From positions 186,001-250,000 of the forward strand of contig JAQEYU010000001.1 of NCBI GenBank assembly GCA_027692465.1: a stretch of DNA of 64,000 bases, read 5' to 3'. The first letter of the stretch is position 1; the number at the start of each line of letters is the position of its first letter. Both the position numbers and the translations under genes were made by a program. Shown here in pieces: positions 37,874-46,605 of the stretch. A model generated the notes under the pieces. That model was not told where the DNA came from and ran no database searches. It saw only the letters and a program-made list of their open reading frames with translations. This DNA comes from Enterococcaceae bacterium OF42-14pH9A. GTDB taxonomy: Bacteria; Bacillota; Bacilli; Lactobacillales; Enterococcaceae.

Positions 37874-38647
37874 ATGAGGCGGTTGGACAGTTTTTTTGCT
37901 GAGCTGAAAGCAAAATGGGAGCGTAAACGACAGGAGGCAGTCGCTTTCCCGCTGCCGGTCCCACCACTGCTCCTGGTTCCGGGAACCGGCGGCACGGCGG
38001 ATCGTTTTGACAAGCTGATCCGGCTCTTGAAGAAACAGCGGCCGGATCTGTCAGTTTTGAAAATTACGGTAAACGTGGACCACCAGCTGAGGATCAGCGG
38101 CCGCCTGTTTGCAAGCAGCCGTTTTCCGGTTGTTGTCATCGCCTTTGCCGATGCTTCAGAAGCCGCCCTGTTACAGCAGGCGGACTGGTTGCGGACGGCG
38201 CTGATGTTTCTGGAAGAATACTATCAGGTGGCGGAATATGACTATTTCGGACATTCTAACGGCGGCTTGGTGATTACGGAATATCTGGAAAACCAGCGCT
38301 TGTCCATCGATCCCCGCTTGCAGCGGTTGCTCCTGACAGGGACTCCGTTTGGCGGTGCAGCAGATGCCAATGACAAGTCAATCCCGCAATATTTGAGCAG
38401 TTACAGGGACAAACGTCACCGCATTCCTGAAGAGATCGCAGTAACGCTGATTGCTGGGAATCTGCAAGACAGTTTTTCTGATGGAATCGTACCGGTGAAC
38501 AGTGTGGCGACCGGGCTTCAAATCTATAAGGGTACCCGCAGCAGTCGGCTGATTACAGTAACTGAAGGCGCAGCCCACAGCCAATTGGTGACGCATCCCA
38601 TAGTAATCGAGCTGCTCCTTGGCGAATTTGGACCTAAAACCGAGTAA
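37874..38647 (+). CDS. DUF915 alpha/beta hydrolase
   Basis: The 257-residue protein has PLLLVPGTGGTADRF near the N-terminus, the nucleophile elbow YFGHSNGGLVITEYL (Ser near 135), LLLTGTPFGGAAD, NLQDSFSDGIVPVNSV with the acid residue, and a C-terminal AAHSQLVTHP with the His. These are the DUF915 hydrolase marks, with esterase activity presumed. No signal peptide, so probably cytoplasmic. ATG 37874 follows GGTGGGAAA. Confidence 0.82.
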   Translation: MRRLDSFFAELKAKWERKRQEAVAFPLPVPPLLLVPGTGGTADRFDKLIRLLKKQRPDLSVLKITVNVDHQLRISGRLFASSRFPVVVIAFADASEAALLQQADWLRTALMFLEEYYQVAEYDYFGHSNGGLVITEYLENQRLSIDPRLQRLLLTGTPFGGAADANDKSIPQYLSSYRDKRHRIPEEIAVTLIAGNLQDSFSDGIVPVNSVATGLQIYKGTRSSRLITVTEGAAHSQLVTHPIVIELLLGEFGPKTE

Positions 38648-38717
38648 AATAACGGCTGCCGGAGAAATTGAAAGATGAGTCGGTGCTGTATTTGCGCCGA
38701 AAGCCTTTAAAAAAAGT

Positions 38718-38746
38718 TTGACAAGAATTGCTGCGTTTTCTATAAT
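38718..38746 (+). promoter_or_regulatory. Consensus sigma-A promoter of the tRNA-Arg gene
   Basis: TTGACA at 38718-38723 and TATAAT at 38741-38746 are separated by exactly 17 bases. Both are perfect consensus. The tRNA begins 19 bases after the -10. Confidence 0.93.
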
Positions 38747-38764
38747 AAAACATGTTGCCGCTAC

Positions 38765-38838
38765 GTCGCAGTAGCTCAGCTGGATAGAGCATCCGCCTTC
38801 TAAGCGGACGGTCGGGGGTTCGAACCCCTCCTGCGATG
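38765..38838 (+). tRNA. tRNA-Arg (anticodon TCT)
   Basis: A full cloverleaf can be drawn. The acceptor is GTCGCAG with CTGCGAT, and the D-arm is GCTC...GAGC. The anticodon stem TCCGC/GCGGA flanks loop CTTCTAA, and the T-arm GGGGG-TTCGAAC-CCCTC has a slight mismatch. Anticodon TCT reads AGA/AGG. The discriminator is G and CCA is not encoded. A consensus promoter and a strong terminator flank it. Confidence 0.95.
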
Positions 38839-38841
38839 CTA

Positions 38842-38877
38842 AAAAAGCCGTGATCCGAATCAGGATCACGGCTTTTT
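38842..38877 (+). terminator. Bidirectional terminator after tRNA-Arg
   Basis: AAAAAGCCGTGATCC and GGATCACGGCTTTTT are perfectly complementary around GAATCA. It serves the tRNA on the plus strand and the convergent DUF2238-like gene on the minus strand. Confidence 0.93.
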
Positions 38878-38912
38878 CGATGTTAAAACGGCAAGTGAAT
38901 CAGGGGCAGCGG

Positions 38913-39587
38913 TCAACGAGAGCGCTTTTTGATGCGGTAGGTTTCAAAATAACCAAGCTCTTTACGGCTCTTGAATCCGGCATAAAAGCCCATCAAAAGC
39001 GCGCCGGCCGTATTCGTGAACAAGTCACCCATCGTGTCCATTAAGGCGGCCCGGCCCACCAGCGGCGGTCCGCTGCTGTCAGGAGAATCCAAGTAGCGCT
39101 GCAGATTCATGTTGGCCAGCGAATCGCAGAGAAATTCCCAAAATTCCCAAAAGACACCGCAGACGCCGGCAAAAGCAAAGCCGAAGACTAAAAACAGCCA
39201 GGGAGAGACCTCTTTTGCTGCAGTTTTCTTCAATAACATGGCGCAGATACCGTAGCCCAAAGCAGTCAAAAGCATCGGGCTGACCGTGTGCAGCACTTTG
39301 TCCCAACCGTTGATGAAGCGGATCAGATGCAGACAGGTTCCCATAAAGACTGACAGCCATAAAAAGAACCAATAGAAATAGACGATAGGCTGCGGAATCT
39401 CAATTTTCAGCAGCTTACGAGCAATCTGGGGCAGATAGATCAGTACAAGTCCTGCCAGACACTCCAATAAAATGACTGTCATTTCCGGACGAGGCAGCCG
39501 AACCGTAATGTATTCGTAAATATTGAATAAAAAGACCAGGATCCCGAATACGGTGAAGGCCCGCTGGATTTTTTGTTGATTGTTCAT
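38913..39587 (-). CDS. DUF2238-like integral membrane protein
   Basis: The 224-residue protein has about six spans. Its conserved-looking loop features are GWDKVLHTVSPMLLTALGYG, FGFAFAGVCGVFWEFWEFLCDS and ALMDTMGDLFTNTAGALLMG, close to the DUF2238/YjdF type with DT-D and EFWE motifs. It may bind a metal or lipid through these acidic residues. Function is not established. ATG 39587 follows GGGAG. The C-terminal tail is basic (RKELGYFETYRIKKRSR). Confidence 0.72.
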   Translation of the reverse strand: MNNQQKIQRAFTVFGILVFLFNIYEYITVRLPRPEMTVILLECLAGLVLIYLPQIARKLLKIEIPQPIVYFYWFFLWLSVFMGTCLHLIRFINGWDKVLHTVSPMLLTALGYGICAMLLKKTAAKEVSPWLFLVFGFAFAGVCGVFWEFWEFLCDSLANMNLQRYLDSPDSSGPPLVGRAALMDTMGDLFTNTAGALLMGFYAGFKSRKELGYFETYRIKKRSR

Positions 39588-39673
39588 GTAGACAACTCCC
39601 TTCATACTCTCGATTTTACCATAACCCAAGAGCAGGGCTAACTGATAAGGTAAAAACCGATTGTATTTTCAAC

Positions 39674-39740
39674 GGCTGAGGATCGGCGACGGCTTTAATC
39701 CTCAGCCAGACTGCTTCGCGCAAGATACGGCGGCAGTCTG
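39674..39740 (+). other. Two adjacent perfect hairpins
   Basis: GGCTGAGGAT (39674-39683) pairs with ATCCTCAGCC (39698-39707). CAGACTGC (39707-39714) pairs with GCAGTCTG (39733-39740). They abut with no T-tract, so they are not ordinary terminators. They lie in the 370-base divergent gap between the DUF2238-like gene and the glycosyltransferase. A TATAAT (39765-39770) follows. Confidence 0.6.
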
Positions 39741-39783
39741 ATGTTTAGTTTCCGAACAATATGTTATAATGAAAAACAATGAT

Positions 39784-39936
39784 TAGAAGCGTTCTGAAAA
39801 AGCAAAGCTGTTCTTTTTGACAATCCTGCTGCTCTCGTCGCAAGCCAAACGACTGGAGAGAGCTGTTAGTGGCCGAACTTGACGGGTAACTGCAGTAAAA
39901 ACAATCAAAACAGCTGCTTCGGACGCCTCTTAAATT
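39784..39936 (+). repeat. Possible diverged 160-bp repeat (copy H)
   Basis: The ends AGCGTTCTGAAAAAGCAAAGCTGTT and AACAGCTGCTTCGGACGCCTC are roughly inverted repeats of each other and keep the CGT-CTGAAAA theme. The length fits the family. The interior does not align clearly, so this is a weak call. Confidence 0.4.
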
Positions 39937-39957
39937 TCAGTTTCGAAAGGAAATTCC

Positions 39958-41022
39958 ATGATCAGAATCACAATGCTTTCCCGGGCGGACACTGTCAAAG
40001 GCCAAGGGGTCGGCAGTGCCTATAACGAACTGGTGCGGATGCTCCAGGAACGTTTTGCCGATGAATTTCAGATTGAGATCAATTCTGCTAAAAAAGCCGA
40101 TATTTCTCACTACCATACAATCAATCCCGAATTTTATCTGTCGACTTTGACCCCGAAGAGTCGTGGGGTGCGAGTGGGCTATGTCCATTTTCTGCCGGAG
40201 ACACTGAAAGGGAGCATCGAGCTGTTTTGGCCGATCCAGAAGATCTTCGACTGGTACGTGATGTCCTTTTACAAGCGGATGGATATTCTGGTGGTAGTCA
40301 ATCCCAGCTTCATTCCGCAACTGACTGCAGCCGGGATCCCGGAAGAAAAAGTCTGTTATATTCCGAACTTTGTTTCAAGGACGGATTTTTATCCTAAAAC
40401 ATTATCAGAGAAGCAGGCTGATCGAGAGCGGTTGGGCTTTTTTCAAGAAGATTTCGTCGTTCTGGGTGTAGGCCAGATCCAAAAACGCAAGGGCGTCGAC
40501 GATTTTATCCAGCTGGCTAAAGACAATCCCCATATTCGTTTTGTCTGGGCGGGGGGCTTTTCTTTTGGCAAAATCACTGACGGCTACGAAGATTATAAGG
40601 AAGTCTACGAGAACCCGCCCGCCAATCTGATGTTTACCGGGATCGTGGAACGAAACGAGTTGGTGGATTACTACAATGCAGCCGATGTGTTCCTGCTGCC
40701 TTCTTACAATGAGTTGTTTCCTATGAGTATCTTGGAAGCTTTCAGTTGTCAGACGCCGGTGATGCTGCGGGAGTTGGAGCTTTATGAATCAGTAATCTCC
40801 GGCTATTATATTGGTACTAAAGATCGAAGTGAGATGTCAGACAGGCTCAATCAGCTGGCCAAAGATCCTGAACAGCTGAAGCATTTCAGCGAACTTTCGG
40901 AAAAAGCAGCTCAGCACTATTCAGAAGACAATGTTGCCAAGATTTGGCATCGTTTTTATACCGAATTGGCGGCCGGACGCAACCCGGAGCTCGATCCTGT
41001 CAATCGGGAAGTAAGGCCCTGA
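39958..41022 (+). CDS. GT4 glycosyltransferase, CpoA-like glycolipid synthase
   Basis: The 354-residue GT-B enzyme starts MIRITMLSRADTVKGQGVGSAY and has SHYHTINPEFYLSTL, YVHFLPETLKGS, NPSFIPQLTAAGIPEEKVCYIPNFV, FVVLGVGQIQKRKGVDDF and the GT4 donor-site motif SYNELFPMSILEAFSC. The pattern is close to streptococcal CpoA, which adds the second sugar to diacylglycerol glycolipids that anchor lipoteichoic acid. Substrate is inferred. GAAAGGAAATTCC precedes ATG 39958. It is a single-gene transcript with a strong terminator. Confidence 0.78.
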   Translation: MIRITMLSRADTVKGQGVGSAYNELVRMLQERFADEFQIEINSAKKADISHYHTINPEFYLSTLTPKSRGVRVGYVHFLPETLKGSIELFWPIQKIFDWYVMSFYKRMDILVVVNPSFIPQLTAAGIPEEKVCYIPNFVSRTDFYPKTLSEKQADRERLGFFQEDFVVLGVGQIQKRKGVDDFIQLAKDNPHIRFVWAGGFSFGKITDGYEDYKEVYENPPANLMFTGIVERNELVDYYNAADVFLLPSYNELFPMSILEAFSCQTPVMLRELELYESVISGYYIGTKDRSEMSDRLNQLAKDPEQLKHFSELSEKAAQHYSEDNVAKIWHRFYTELAAGRNPELDPVNREVRP

Positions 41023-41078
41023 AACAGTAACCCCGGAACACTCTGTCGATGTGAGGCAGTTGTCCCGGGGTTACTGTT
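41023..41078 (+). terminator. Terminator after the glycosyltransferase
   Basis: AACAGTAACCCCGG and CCGGGGTTACTGTT pair over 14 bases around a 28-base loop, followed by TATTTG. The long stem could act in both directions. Confidence 0.8.
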
Positions 41079-41209
41079 TATTTGAATTGGTTTTTGCATC
41101 GAACTGTCCTGATACGTATCTTCGGTCAGTGCTTTTGTGCATGGCAGAATCACAACGGAGCGGTTGTGACTCCGCAAAATACGGGTGCCTGCTTGGATAC
41201 GGGCTTTTT

Positions 41210-41845
41210 TTATTGTAACAGCCGCCCGATTTGCTGCCAGTCGGCTTTAATTGCAGCTGCCAGTTTGCGGTTGTAAAAAACAGCGGCCGGATGAAAAAGC
41301 GGGATCACCTGATAGCTCGTCTTCGTCCAACGATAGCCGGTTTTGTCCGCTGTCAATTCCTGAATTGGACCGCTGAAGAGCTGACCGTGTTCTTCTGTAA
41401 TCGAATGATTGGGGCCTAACAGCCGCTGCAGGCCGATATTGCCGACCGTGACAATTAAAGGCGGCTTCACCTGGCGAATCTCATAATCCAGGATTGGGGC
41501 ATGGGCCAGAACTTCTTTTTTGGTCGGGGTGCGGTTGGGGCGGATAGTCTCGATTTGGCCGGTACGCTTGTTCAGCCGTTCTTTGATGCTGAAAGGGCGG
41601 CTACGCACAGCACTGGTAATGTAAACCTCGTCTCTGGTAAGTCCGGCGACTGCCAGACAGTTCATTAATTCCACGCCAGCCTGTCCGCTGAAGGGAATGT
41701 GATTGGCAATCTCATTTCTGCCGGGAGCTTCTCCGACAATCATCAGTTTCGGCTGCAGCGGTCCTTGGCCGGCAACAAAGCCTTCCAGGCGCATTCCCGT
41801 CGAACGCTGCAAGACGTTTTCGATCAATTCTTGCGGATAGTCCAC
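41210..41845 (-). CDS. Uracil-DNA glycosylase, family 4-like
   Basis: The 211-residue protein has MIVGEAPGRNEIANHIPFSGQAG, VYITSAVRSRPF, TKKEVLAHAPILDYEI, IVTVGNIGLQRLLG and LFHPAAVFYN, the core motifs of this DNA-repair superfamily. Only one Cys is present, so the Fe-S cluster of classic family 4 enzymes is absent. GTG 41845 with GAGGG six bases upstream is preferred. An upstream ATG at 41920 would add 25 residues read from repeat copy G. Confidence 0.82.
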   Translation of the reverse strand: MDYPQELIENVLQRSTGMRLEGFVAGQGPLQPKLMIVGEAPGRNEIANHIPFSGQAGVELMNCLAVAGLTRDEVYITSAVRSRPFSIKERLNKRTGQIETIRPNRTPTKKEVLAHAPILDYEIRQVKPPLIVTVGNIGLQRLLGPNHSITEEHGQLFSGPIQELTADKTGYRWTKTSYQVIPLFHPAAVFYNRKLAAAIKADWQQIGRLLQ

Positions 41846-41872
41846 AATAATCCCTCGTTTCTGCTGTTGACT

Positions 41873-42020
41873 TAGGGTCTGTTTGAAAACACGGATAGCA
41901 GCTTTCTCAGTCGCTGCCATCTGGCGCCGTAACTGCCCGCTTATATACCACGCAAGCGCTCGGTTTCTTCCGGCAGGTAATCAAAAAGCTGAATCCCACT
42001 GATATTTTCAGCTATACCCT
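41873..42020 (-). repeat. 160-bp repeat, diverged but near full-length (copy G)
   Basis: The order of elements matches the inverted copy at 50728: TAGGGTCTGTTTGAAAAC end, GCTTATATACCACGCAAGCG centre, CTTCCGGCAGGT, CAAAAAGCTGAATCCCAC and the TTTTCAGCTATACCCT end. It lies just upstream of the uracil-DNA glycosylase start and before the rplU promoter. Confidence 0.75.
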
Positions 42021-42078
42021 GATTATAGTAGGAAAGAGATTGTTTGAAAAGTTTCACGAAAACCAACGAAACTTACAG

Positions 42079-42107
42079 TTGACGGCGAAGGCTTTTTTTG
42101 ATAAAGT
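42079..42107 (+). promoter_or_regulatory. Sigma-A promoter of the rplU operon
   Basis: TTGACG at 42079-42084 and TAAAGT at 42102-42107 are 17 bases apart, just upstream of the L21-type leader. Confidence 0.65.
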
Positions 42108-42113
42108 ATTCTT

Positions 42114-42210
42114 GTTGTAATTGTGGGCACCACAGCTACAACCGCACAGAACAAGTATTAAGCAGCGTGGCTTACCAGCGTTCACTTGGGATGGCGAGTC
42201 TAAGTCTAAA
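42114..42210 (+). ncRNA. L21 leader (autoregulatory 5' UTR of rplU)
   Basis: The leader contains GTGGGCACCACAGCTACAACCGC, written as GTGGGCACCACAGCTA plus CAACCGC, and CGTTCACTTGGGATGGCGAG before the ribosome site. These are the marks of the Firmicutes L21 leader, which folds into a structure thought to bind ribosomal protein L21 and control the operon. No folding program was available, so the call rests on sequence recognition and place. Confidence 0.78.
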
Positions 42211-42229
42211 TAAGGAGGTGCTTTTGAGT

Positions 42230-42538
42230 ATGTACGCAATCATTAAAACTGGTGGCAAACAAGTCAAAGTGGAAGTCGGTCAAGCAATCTACGTTGAAAA
42301 ATTGAACGTAGAAGCTGGCGAGAAGGTTACTTTTGATGAAGTAATCTTGGTCGGTGGTGAATCTACGAAAGTTGGTGCGCCAACTGTCGCAGGTGCAACT
42401 GTTGAAGGAACTGTTGAAAAACACGGCAAACAAAAGAAAGTCGTGACTTTCAAATACAAACCTAAAAAACATTCACACCGCAAACAAGGCCATCGTCAAC
42501 CTTACACTAAAGTTGTCATTGATGCCATCAACGCATAA
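42230..42538 (+). CDS. rplU: 50S ribosomal protein L21
   Basis: The 102-residue protein starts [18 protein letters not shown], has [17 protein letters not shown] and the basic [22 protein letters not shown]-binding end of L21. AAGGAGGTG precedes the ATG, and an in-frame TTG six bases earlier is a less likely start. It is the first gene of rplU-prp-rpmA. Confidence 0.98.
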   Translation: MYAIIKTGGKQVKVEVGQAIYVEKLNVEAGEKVTFDEVILVGGESTKVGAPTVAGATVEGTVEKHGKQKKVVTFKYKPKKHSHRKQGHRQPYTKVVIDAINA

Positions 42539-42561
42539 TTCTTAGAAAAGCAGGTCGAACT

Positions 42562-42903
42562 ATGATCATCGGGACATTCAAACGCAATGACTCTGGTCGG
42601 ATCATTTCCTTTGAACTGACAGGCCATGCGCAATCAGGTGAATACGGCAAAGATCTCGTCTGTGCCGCGGTGTCGGCATTAGCCATCAGCGCAGTCAACG
42701 GAATCGATGCATTGGCAGGCAGTACGCCTCTCGTAGATGCCAATGAGGAAGACGGCGGTTATCTCTACGTTGAGATTCCCCGCGATTCTACTCAGGAGCA
42801 GACCAACATTACCCAGATTTTGTTGGAAAACCTTTTGCTGGGTCTGCAAGCTGTTCAGACGGAATATAGCGAATATCTGCAACTGAAAACCATCACGAAA
42901 TAA
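42562..42903 (+). CDS. prp: Ribosomal-processing cysteine protease Prp
   Basis: The 113-residue protein has [24 protein letters not shown], with the catalytic His in GHA and Cys in VCAAVS. A C-terminal helix containing [16 protein letters not shown] follows. Prp removes the N-terminal extension of L27. Its place between rplU and rpmA is the standard one in Firmicutes, and the substrate extension is present in the next gene. Confidence 0.95.
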   Translation: MIIGTFKRNDSGRIISFELTGHAQSGEYGKDLVCAAVSALAISAVNGIDALAGSTPLVDANEEDGGYLYVEIPRDSTQEQTNITQILLENLLLGLQAVQTEYSEYLQLKTITK

Positions 42904-42929
42904 AAAACTATCACAGGAGGTGCTTTTCC

Positions 42930-43223
42930 ATGTTGATGAAAATGAACTTGCAATTCTTCGCCCACAAAAAAGGGGGCGGTTCTACTTCCAACGGCCGTGA
43001 CTCAGAATCCAAACGTTTAGGTGCTAAACGTGCGGACGGTCAAACCGTTACTGGTGGTTCTATCCTTTACCGCCAACGGGGCACTAAGATTTATCCAGGT
43101 GTGAACGTTGGTATCGGCGGTGACGATACATTGTTTGCTAAAGTTGACGGCGTCGTACGTTTCGAACGTAAAGGCCGCGATAAAAAACAAGTTTCCGTTT
43201 ACCCAGTAGCGCAAGAAGCATAA
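42930..43223 (+). CDS. rpmA: 50S ribosomal protein L27, with cleavable N-terminus
   Basis: The 97-residue protein begins [25 protein letters not shown] is the Prp cleavage signal, and cut after FFA it exposes HKKGGG, the L27 end that reaches the peptidyl-transferase centre. The rest ([36 protein letters not shown]) is typical L27. AGGAGG lies upstream. A terminator follows. Confidence 0.98.
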   Translation: MLMKMNLQFFAHKKGGGSTSNGRDSESKRLGAKRADGQTVTGGSILYRQRGTKIYPGVNVGIGGDDTLFAKVDGVVRFERKGRDKKQVSVYPVAQEA

Positions 43224-43230
43224 TCAATCG

Positions 43231-43267
43231 CTCCGACTCTTATCTGATAAGGGTCGGAGTTTTTTTT
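43231..43267 (+). terminator. Terminator of the rplU-prp-rpmA operon
   Basis: CTCCGAC and GTCGGAG pair around a loop with its own TCTTATC/GATAAG stem, followed by eight T. Confidence 0.93.
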
Positions 43268-43290
43268 GTTTTGCGGTCAGCCGAGCGTGG

Positions 43291-43383
43291 AGCAGGAGAA
43301 GCGCTGCGGCTTGCAAACGTGCCTGGAAATTCACAGCGGTCCTCAAAAAGCGGTATTCCGGTGTGGCTTTCGGTCACGCCCTA
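43291..43383 (+). repeat. Decayed 160-bp repeat, right part (copy F)
   Basis: GAGAAGCGCTGCGGCTTGC, a CACAGCGG...CAAAAAGCGG stretch and the end GGCTTTCGGTCACGCCCTA follow the order of copy A. Identity is low apart from the last 20 bases. Confidence 0.5.
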
Positions 43384-43458
43384 ATCAAAACAGAGAAGGG
43401 GGTCATTTGCTGTAAGATTTGTTACACTACTCAATGAGATATGAAGGAGGTAATTTTT

Positions 43459-44001
43459 GTGGAAGAGGTAAAATATTGTCGGGAATCCCGGGTGATCCAA
43501 ACACACCGGATCTTTCCTTTTGATTTGAATCCCTTCGGCTTTTTGTTCGGCGGGACACTGATGACGATGATCGATGATGCGGCATCGATCTCGGTAACCC
43601 GCCATTGTCGCAGAGGAGCGGTGACAGCATCGTTGGACAGCTTGAATTTTTTGCAGCCGCTGCATGAGAACCATTCTGTTTGTGTGGAATCCTATGTCTC
43701 GGGAGCTCATAACAAGTCGATGGAAGTTTTTGTGAAAATTATCGGTGAAAATCTGGTCACAGGGGAACGTTATTTGGCAGCGACGTGCTTTACAACCTTC
43801 GTAGCCATCCCTTCTCATATGAATTCGGAAACGCAGTTCACGGTGCCGCAGGTAGTGCCGGGCACGTCAGAAGAAAAAAACGTCTGTGCCGGGTATCAAA
43901 AGCGTCGTCAGGTGCGTCTGGCAGAACGTGAGGACTACAAGGTGTTTGCCGCAACTCTTTCAACCAGCCTGCCGTGGTCTGATGCAGAGTTGGGAAATTA
44001 G
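43459..44001 (+). CDS. Acyl-CoA thioesterase, hotdog fold (YkhA-like)
   Basis: The 180-residue protein has QTHRIFPFDLNPFGFLFGGTLMTMIDDAASISV, a hotdog helix with the Asp-Asp motif, then VTASLDSLNFLQPLHENHSVCVESYV and VTGERYLAATCFTTFVAI, as in acyl-CoA hydrolases. It cleaves acyl-CoA thioesters in the cytoplasm. GTG 43459 is chosen because AAGGAGG lies just before it. The ATG at 43441 would contain this ribosome site. Confidence 0.87.
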   Translation: MEEVKYCRESRVIQTHRIFPFDLNPFGFLFGGTLMTMIDDAASISVTRHCRRGAVTASLDSLNFLQPLHENHSVCVESYVSGAHNKSMEVFVKIIGENLVTGERYLAATCFTTFVAIPSHMNSETQFTVPQVVPGTSEEKNVCAGYQKRRQVRLAEREDYKVFAATLSTSLPWSDAELGN

Positions 44002-44089
44002 CCGCTGTCTGAAAATCGTAAGAAAAGTTTCGTAAAGGCAGTGCCTGTGCTAGAATATAAAGAAAAACGGATTTGAAGGGGTGCTGGTT

Positions 44090-44944
44090 GTGGGAGAATT
44101 GATCGATGGCAAAAAATTAGCTGCTTTGATGCAGGAACAGATGAAAGAAGAAGTCTCACTGTTGAAAGAAGAAGGGCTGACTCCAGGGCTGGTGGTTCTT
44201 CTGGTGGGAGAAAACCAGGCCAGCCAAGTATATGTGCGCAATAAGGATCTGGCAGCTGAGCGAATCGGTATCCGTTCGAAAGTGGAACGCTATCCGGCAA
44301 CCATCACCGAAGCGGAATTGTTGGCAGAAATTGACAAATACAACCACGATCCGCTGTTTCACGGAATTTTAGTACAACTGCCACTGCCGGCACATATCGA
44401 TGAAAACAAAGTGCTGTTGGCTATCGATCCGAAAAAAGATGTTGACGGCTTTCATCCGTTGAACCTGGGGGCGCTTTTTGCAGGGAATCCGGTCATGATT
44501 CCTTGCACGCCTTTTGGTATCATCAAGATGTTCGAATACTACGACATTGATCTGGCAGGCAAGAATGCGGTTGTCATTGGCCGCAGTAATATCGTAGGCA
44601 AACCAATGGCCCATCTGCTGCTGCAAAAAAATGCGACAGTCACTATTGCCCACTCGAAAACCAAAGATCTGCCCGCGCTTTGTCGCCAAGCAGATATCCT
44701 GGTGGTAGCTATCGGGCGAGGGCATTTTGTTACGGAAGACTTCATCAAGGAGGGGGCAGTAGTTGTTGATGTCGGCATGAATCGCAATGAGGCCGGCAAA
44801 CTGATCGGTGACGTGGCCTTTGACGAAGTCGCACCCCATGCAAGTTTTATCACACCGGTTCCCGGTGGCGTGGGTCCGATGACCATTACGATGCTCATGT
44901 ATCAAACCATTGAAAGCGCCAAGCGGCATCAGGCGCACTCTTAA
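44090..44944 (+). CDS. folD: Methylenetetrahydrofolate dehydrogenase/cyclohydrolase FolD
   Basis: The 284-residue enzyme has [21 protein letters not shown], with the catalytic Tyr and Lys in [49 protein letters not shown] and [15 protein letters not shown]. It interconverts one-carbon folates. GTG 44090 is preferred over GTG 44081 since AAGGGG (44075-44080) touches the latter. A TAGAAT -10 lies at 44051-44056. Confidence 0.96.
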   Translation: MGELIDGKKLAALMQEQMKEEVSLLKEEGLTPGLVVLLVGENQASQVYVRNKDLAAERIGIRSKVERYPATITEAELLAEIDKYNHDPLFHGILVQLPLPAHIDENKVLLAIDPKKDVDGFHPLNLGALFAGNPVMIPCTPFGIIKMFEYYDIDLAGKNAVVIGRSNIVGKPMAHLLLQKNATVTIAHSKTKDLPALCRQADILVVAIGRGHFVTEDFIKEGAVVVDVGMNRNEAGKLIGDVAFDEVAPHASFITPVPGGVGPMTITMLMYQTIESAKRHQAHS

Positions 44945-44953
44945 AGAAATCAG

Positions 44954-46300
44954 GTGGAAAAGTTGTCCCAGCAGTATTTGACCGTGACGGCGCTGACCCG
45001 TTACCTCAAACGAAAATTCGATGCGGATCCTTATTTGGAGCGGGTCTTTTTGACCGGCGAAATCTCCAATTTCCGCCTGCGTCCCAACCATCAATATTTC
45101 AGTCTGAAAGATGATGGCGCTAAAATCTCGGCGGTCATGTTCAAAAGTGCTTTTGACAAAGTGAAATTTCGTCCGGAAGAAGGGATGAAGGTCCTGATAG
45201 TGGGACGGATCTCTTTGTATGAAGCCAGTGGAAACTATCAGATTTACGTGGAGCAGATGCAGCCGGATGGGATCGGTGCTCTCTATCAGGCTTATGAACA
45301 GTTGAAGGCTCAGCTGACTAAAGAAGGTCTCTTTGCAGCACCAAAAAAACCGCTGCCCCGTTTTCCCAAGCGGATTGCGATTTTGACCAGTCCTTCCGGT
45401 GCGGTGATCAGAGATATCATCACAACTGTTAAGCGCCGGTATCCGATTGCCCAGCTAGTTTTGTTTCCGACAATTGTTCAAGGTGACAAAGCTGCTGGTG
45501 ATGTGGTGGCGAACATTGCACGCGTCGAGGCGGCCGGGGATTTTGATACGATGATCATCGGCCGCGGCGGCGGATCGATTGAGGATCTGTGGCCTTTCAA
45601 TGAAGAGCGGGTGGCCCGAGCGATTTTTGCGGCTCAGACACCGGTGATTTCTTCGGTGGGCCATGAAACAGATACGACAATCGCCGATCTGGTGGCAGAT
45701 GTACGGGCGGCCACTCCGACGGCTGCTGCCGAATTGGCAGTACCGGTGCTTTCTGATGAGCTTTTAAAGCTTAAACAACAGCAGGCTCGCTTGGAGCAGG
45801 CCTTTCGGATGCAGCTGCAGCGCAAAAATGAACGCTACCAGCGGGTCTTCGGCTCATATGTTTTTCGGCAGCCGGAGCGACTATACGAAGCTCAGACGCT
45901 CAAAGTGGATCAGCTGAACCAACGGCTGGGGCAAGGTCTGCAGCAGCTGCTTTATACCAGAGAGCGGGGCTATCAGCAGATTGATCATCGTTTGCGCCAG
46001 GTTTATCCTTTGGCCAGAGTACAGACGGGCAAACAGCAAAACGAGTTCCTGAGGGCTCGTTTGCAGCAGCAGATCCTGCGTCTGATGGAAAATAAGCAGA
46101 CTGCTTTTGCAAATACGGTTCAGGCCCTGGACCTGTTGAGTCCCTTGAAGATCATGGGGCGGGGGTACACGTACACCACCAAAGATGAGCAGGTAGTCAA
46201 AACAGCTGGGGCCCTTCACCCGGACGACACCGTAACGATCCATTTTCACGACGGGGCGGTCAAAGCTGTGATCACAGAGCAGGTAAAAGAGCCGGAATGA
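44954..46300 (+). CDS. xseA: Exodeoxyribonuclease VII large subunit
   Basis: The 448-residue protein has an N-terminal OB domain (YLERVFLTGEISNFRLRPNHQYF). The nuclease core follows (AILTSPSGAVIRDI; MIIGRGGGSIEDLWPFNEE; PVISSVGHETDTTIADLVADVRAATPTAAAE). A long coiled coil (about 255-400) and LKIMGRGYT at the C-terminus complete it. It degrades single-stranded DNA with XseB. GTG 44954 follows CAGGTGGAA-like sequence ten bases after folD. Confidence 0.96.
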   Translation: MEKLSQQYLTVTALTRYLKRKFDADPYLERVFLTGEISNFRLRPNHQYFSLKDDGAKISAVMFKSAFDKVKFRPEEGMKVLIVGRISLYEASGNYQIYVEQMQPDGIGALYQAYEQLKAQLTKEGLFAAPKKPLPRFPKRIAILTSPSGAVIRDIITTVKRRYPIAQLVLFPTIVQGDKAAGDVVANIARVEAAGDFDTMIIGRGGGSIEDLWPFNEERVARAIFAAQTPVISSVGHETDTTIADLVADVRAATPTAAAELAVPVLSDELLKLKQQQARLEQAFRMQLQRKNERYQRVFGSYVFRQPERLYEAQTLKVDQLNQRLGQGLQQLLYTRERGYQQIDHRLRQVYPLARVQTGKQQNEFLRARLQQQILRLMENKQTAFANTVQALDLLSPLKIMGRGYTYTTKDEQVVKTAGALHPDDTVTIHFHDGAVKAVITEQVKEPE

Positions 46301-46383
46301 CAAGAAAACAGCGGCTGAAAAGATTCTAAAGAAAAGCAGCACTGGCAATACTTTGGAAATGATGAGATAAAGGAGTAAAAGAC

Positions 46384-46605
46384 ATGGCACAAGCGACATT
46401 TGAAGAATCATTGCAGGAATTGGAACAGATCGTGACGCGGCTGGAAAAAGGGGATGTTCCGCTGGAAGAAGCCTTGGAAGCATTCCAAAAGGGGATGGTT
46501 CTCAGCAAACAATGTCAGGAAACGTTGACTAAGGCAGAGGAAACCTTGACAAAGATGATGCAGGATAACGGTCAGGAGACAGACTTCGAAGAGCGTGATG
46601 CATGA
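46384..46605 (+). CDS. xseB: Exodeoxyribonuclease VII small subunit
   Basis: The 73-residue helical protein contains [34 protein letters not shown], the XseB signature, and [16 protein letters not shown]. It binds the coiled coil of XseA. ATG follows AAAGGAGTAAAAGAC. It overlaps ispA by four bases. Confidence 0.97.
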   Translation: MAQATFEESLQELEQIVTRLEKGDVPLEEALEAFQKGMVLSKQCQETLTKAEETLTKMMQDNGQETDFEERDA

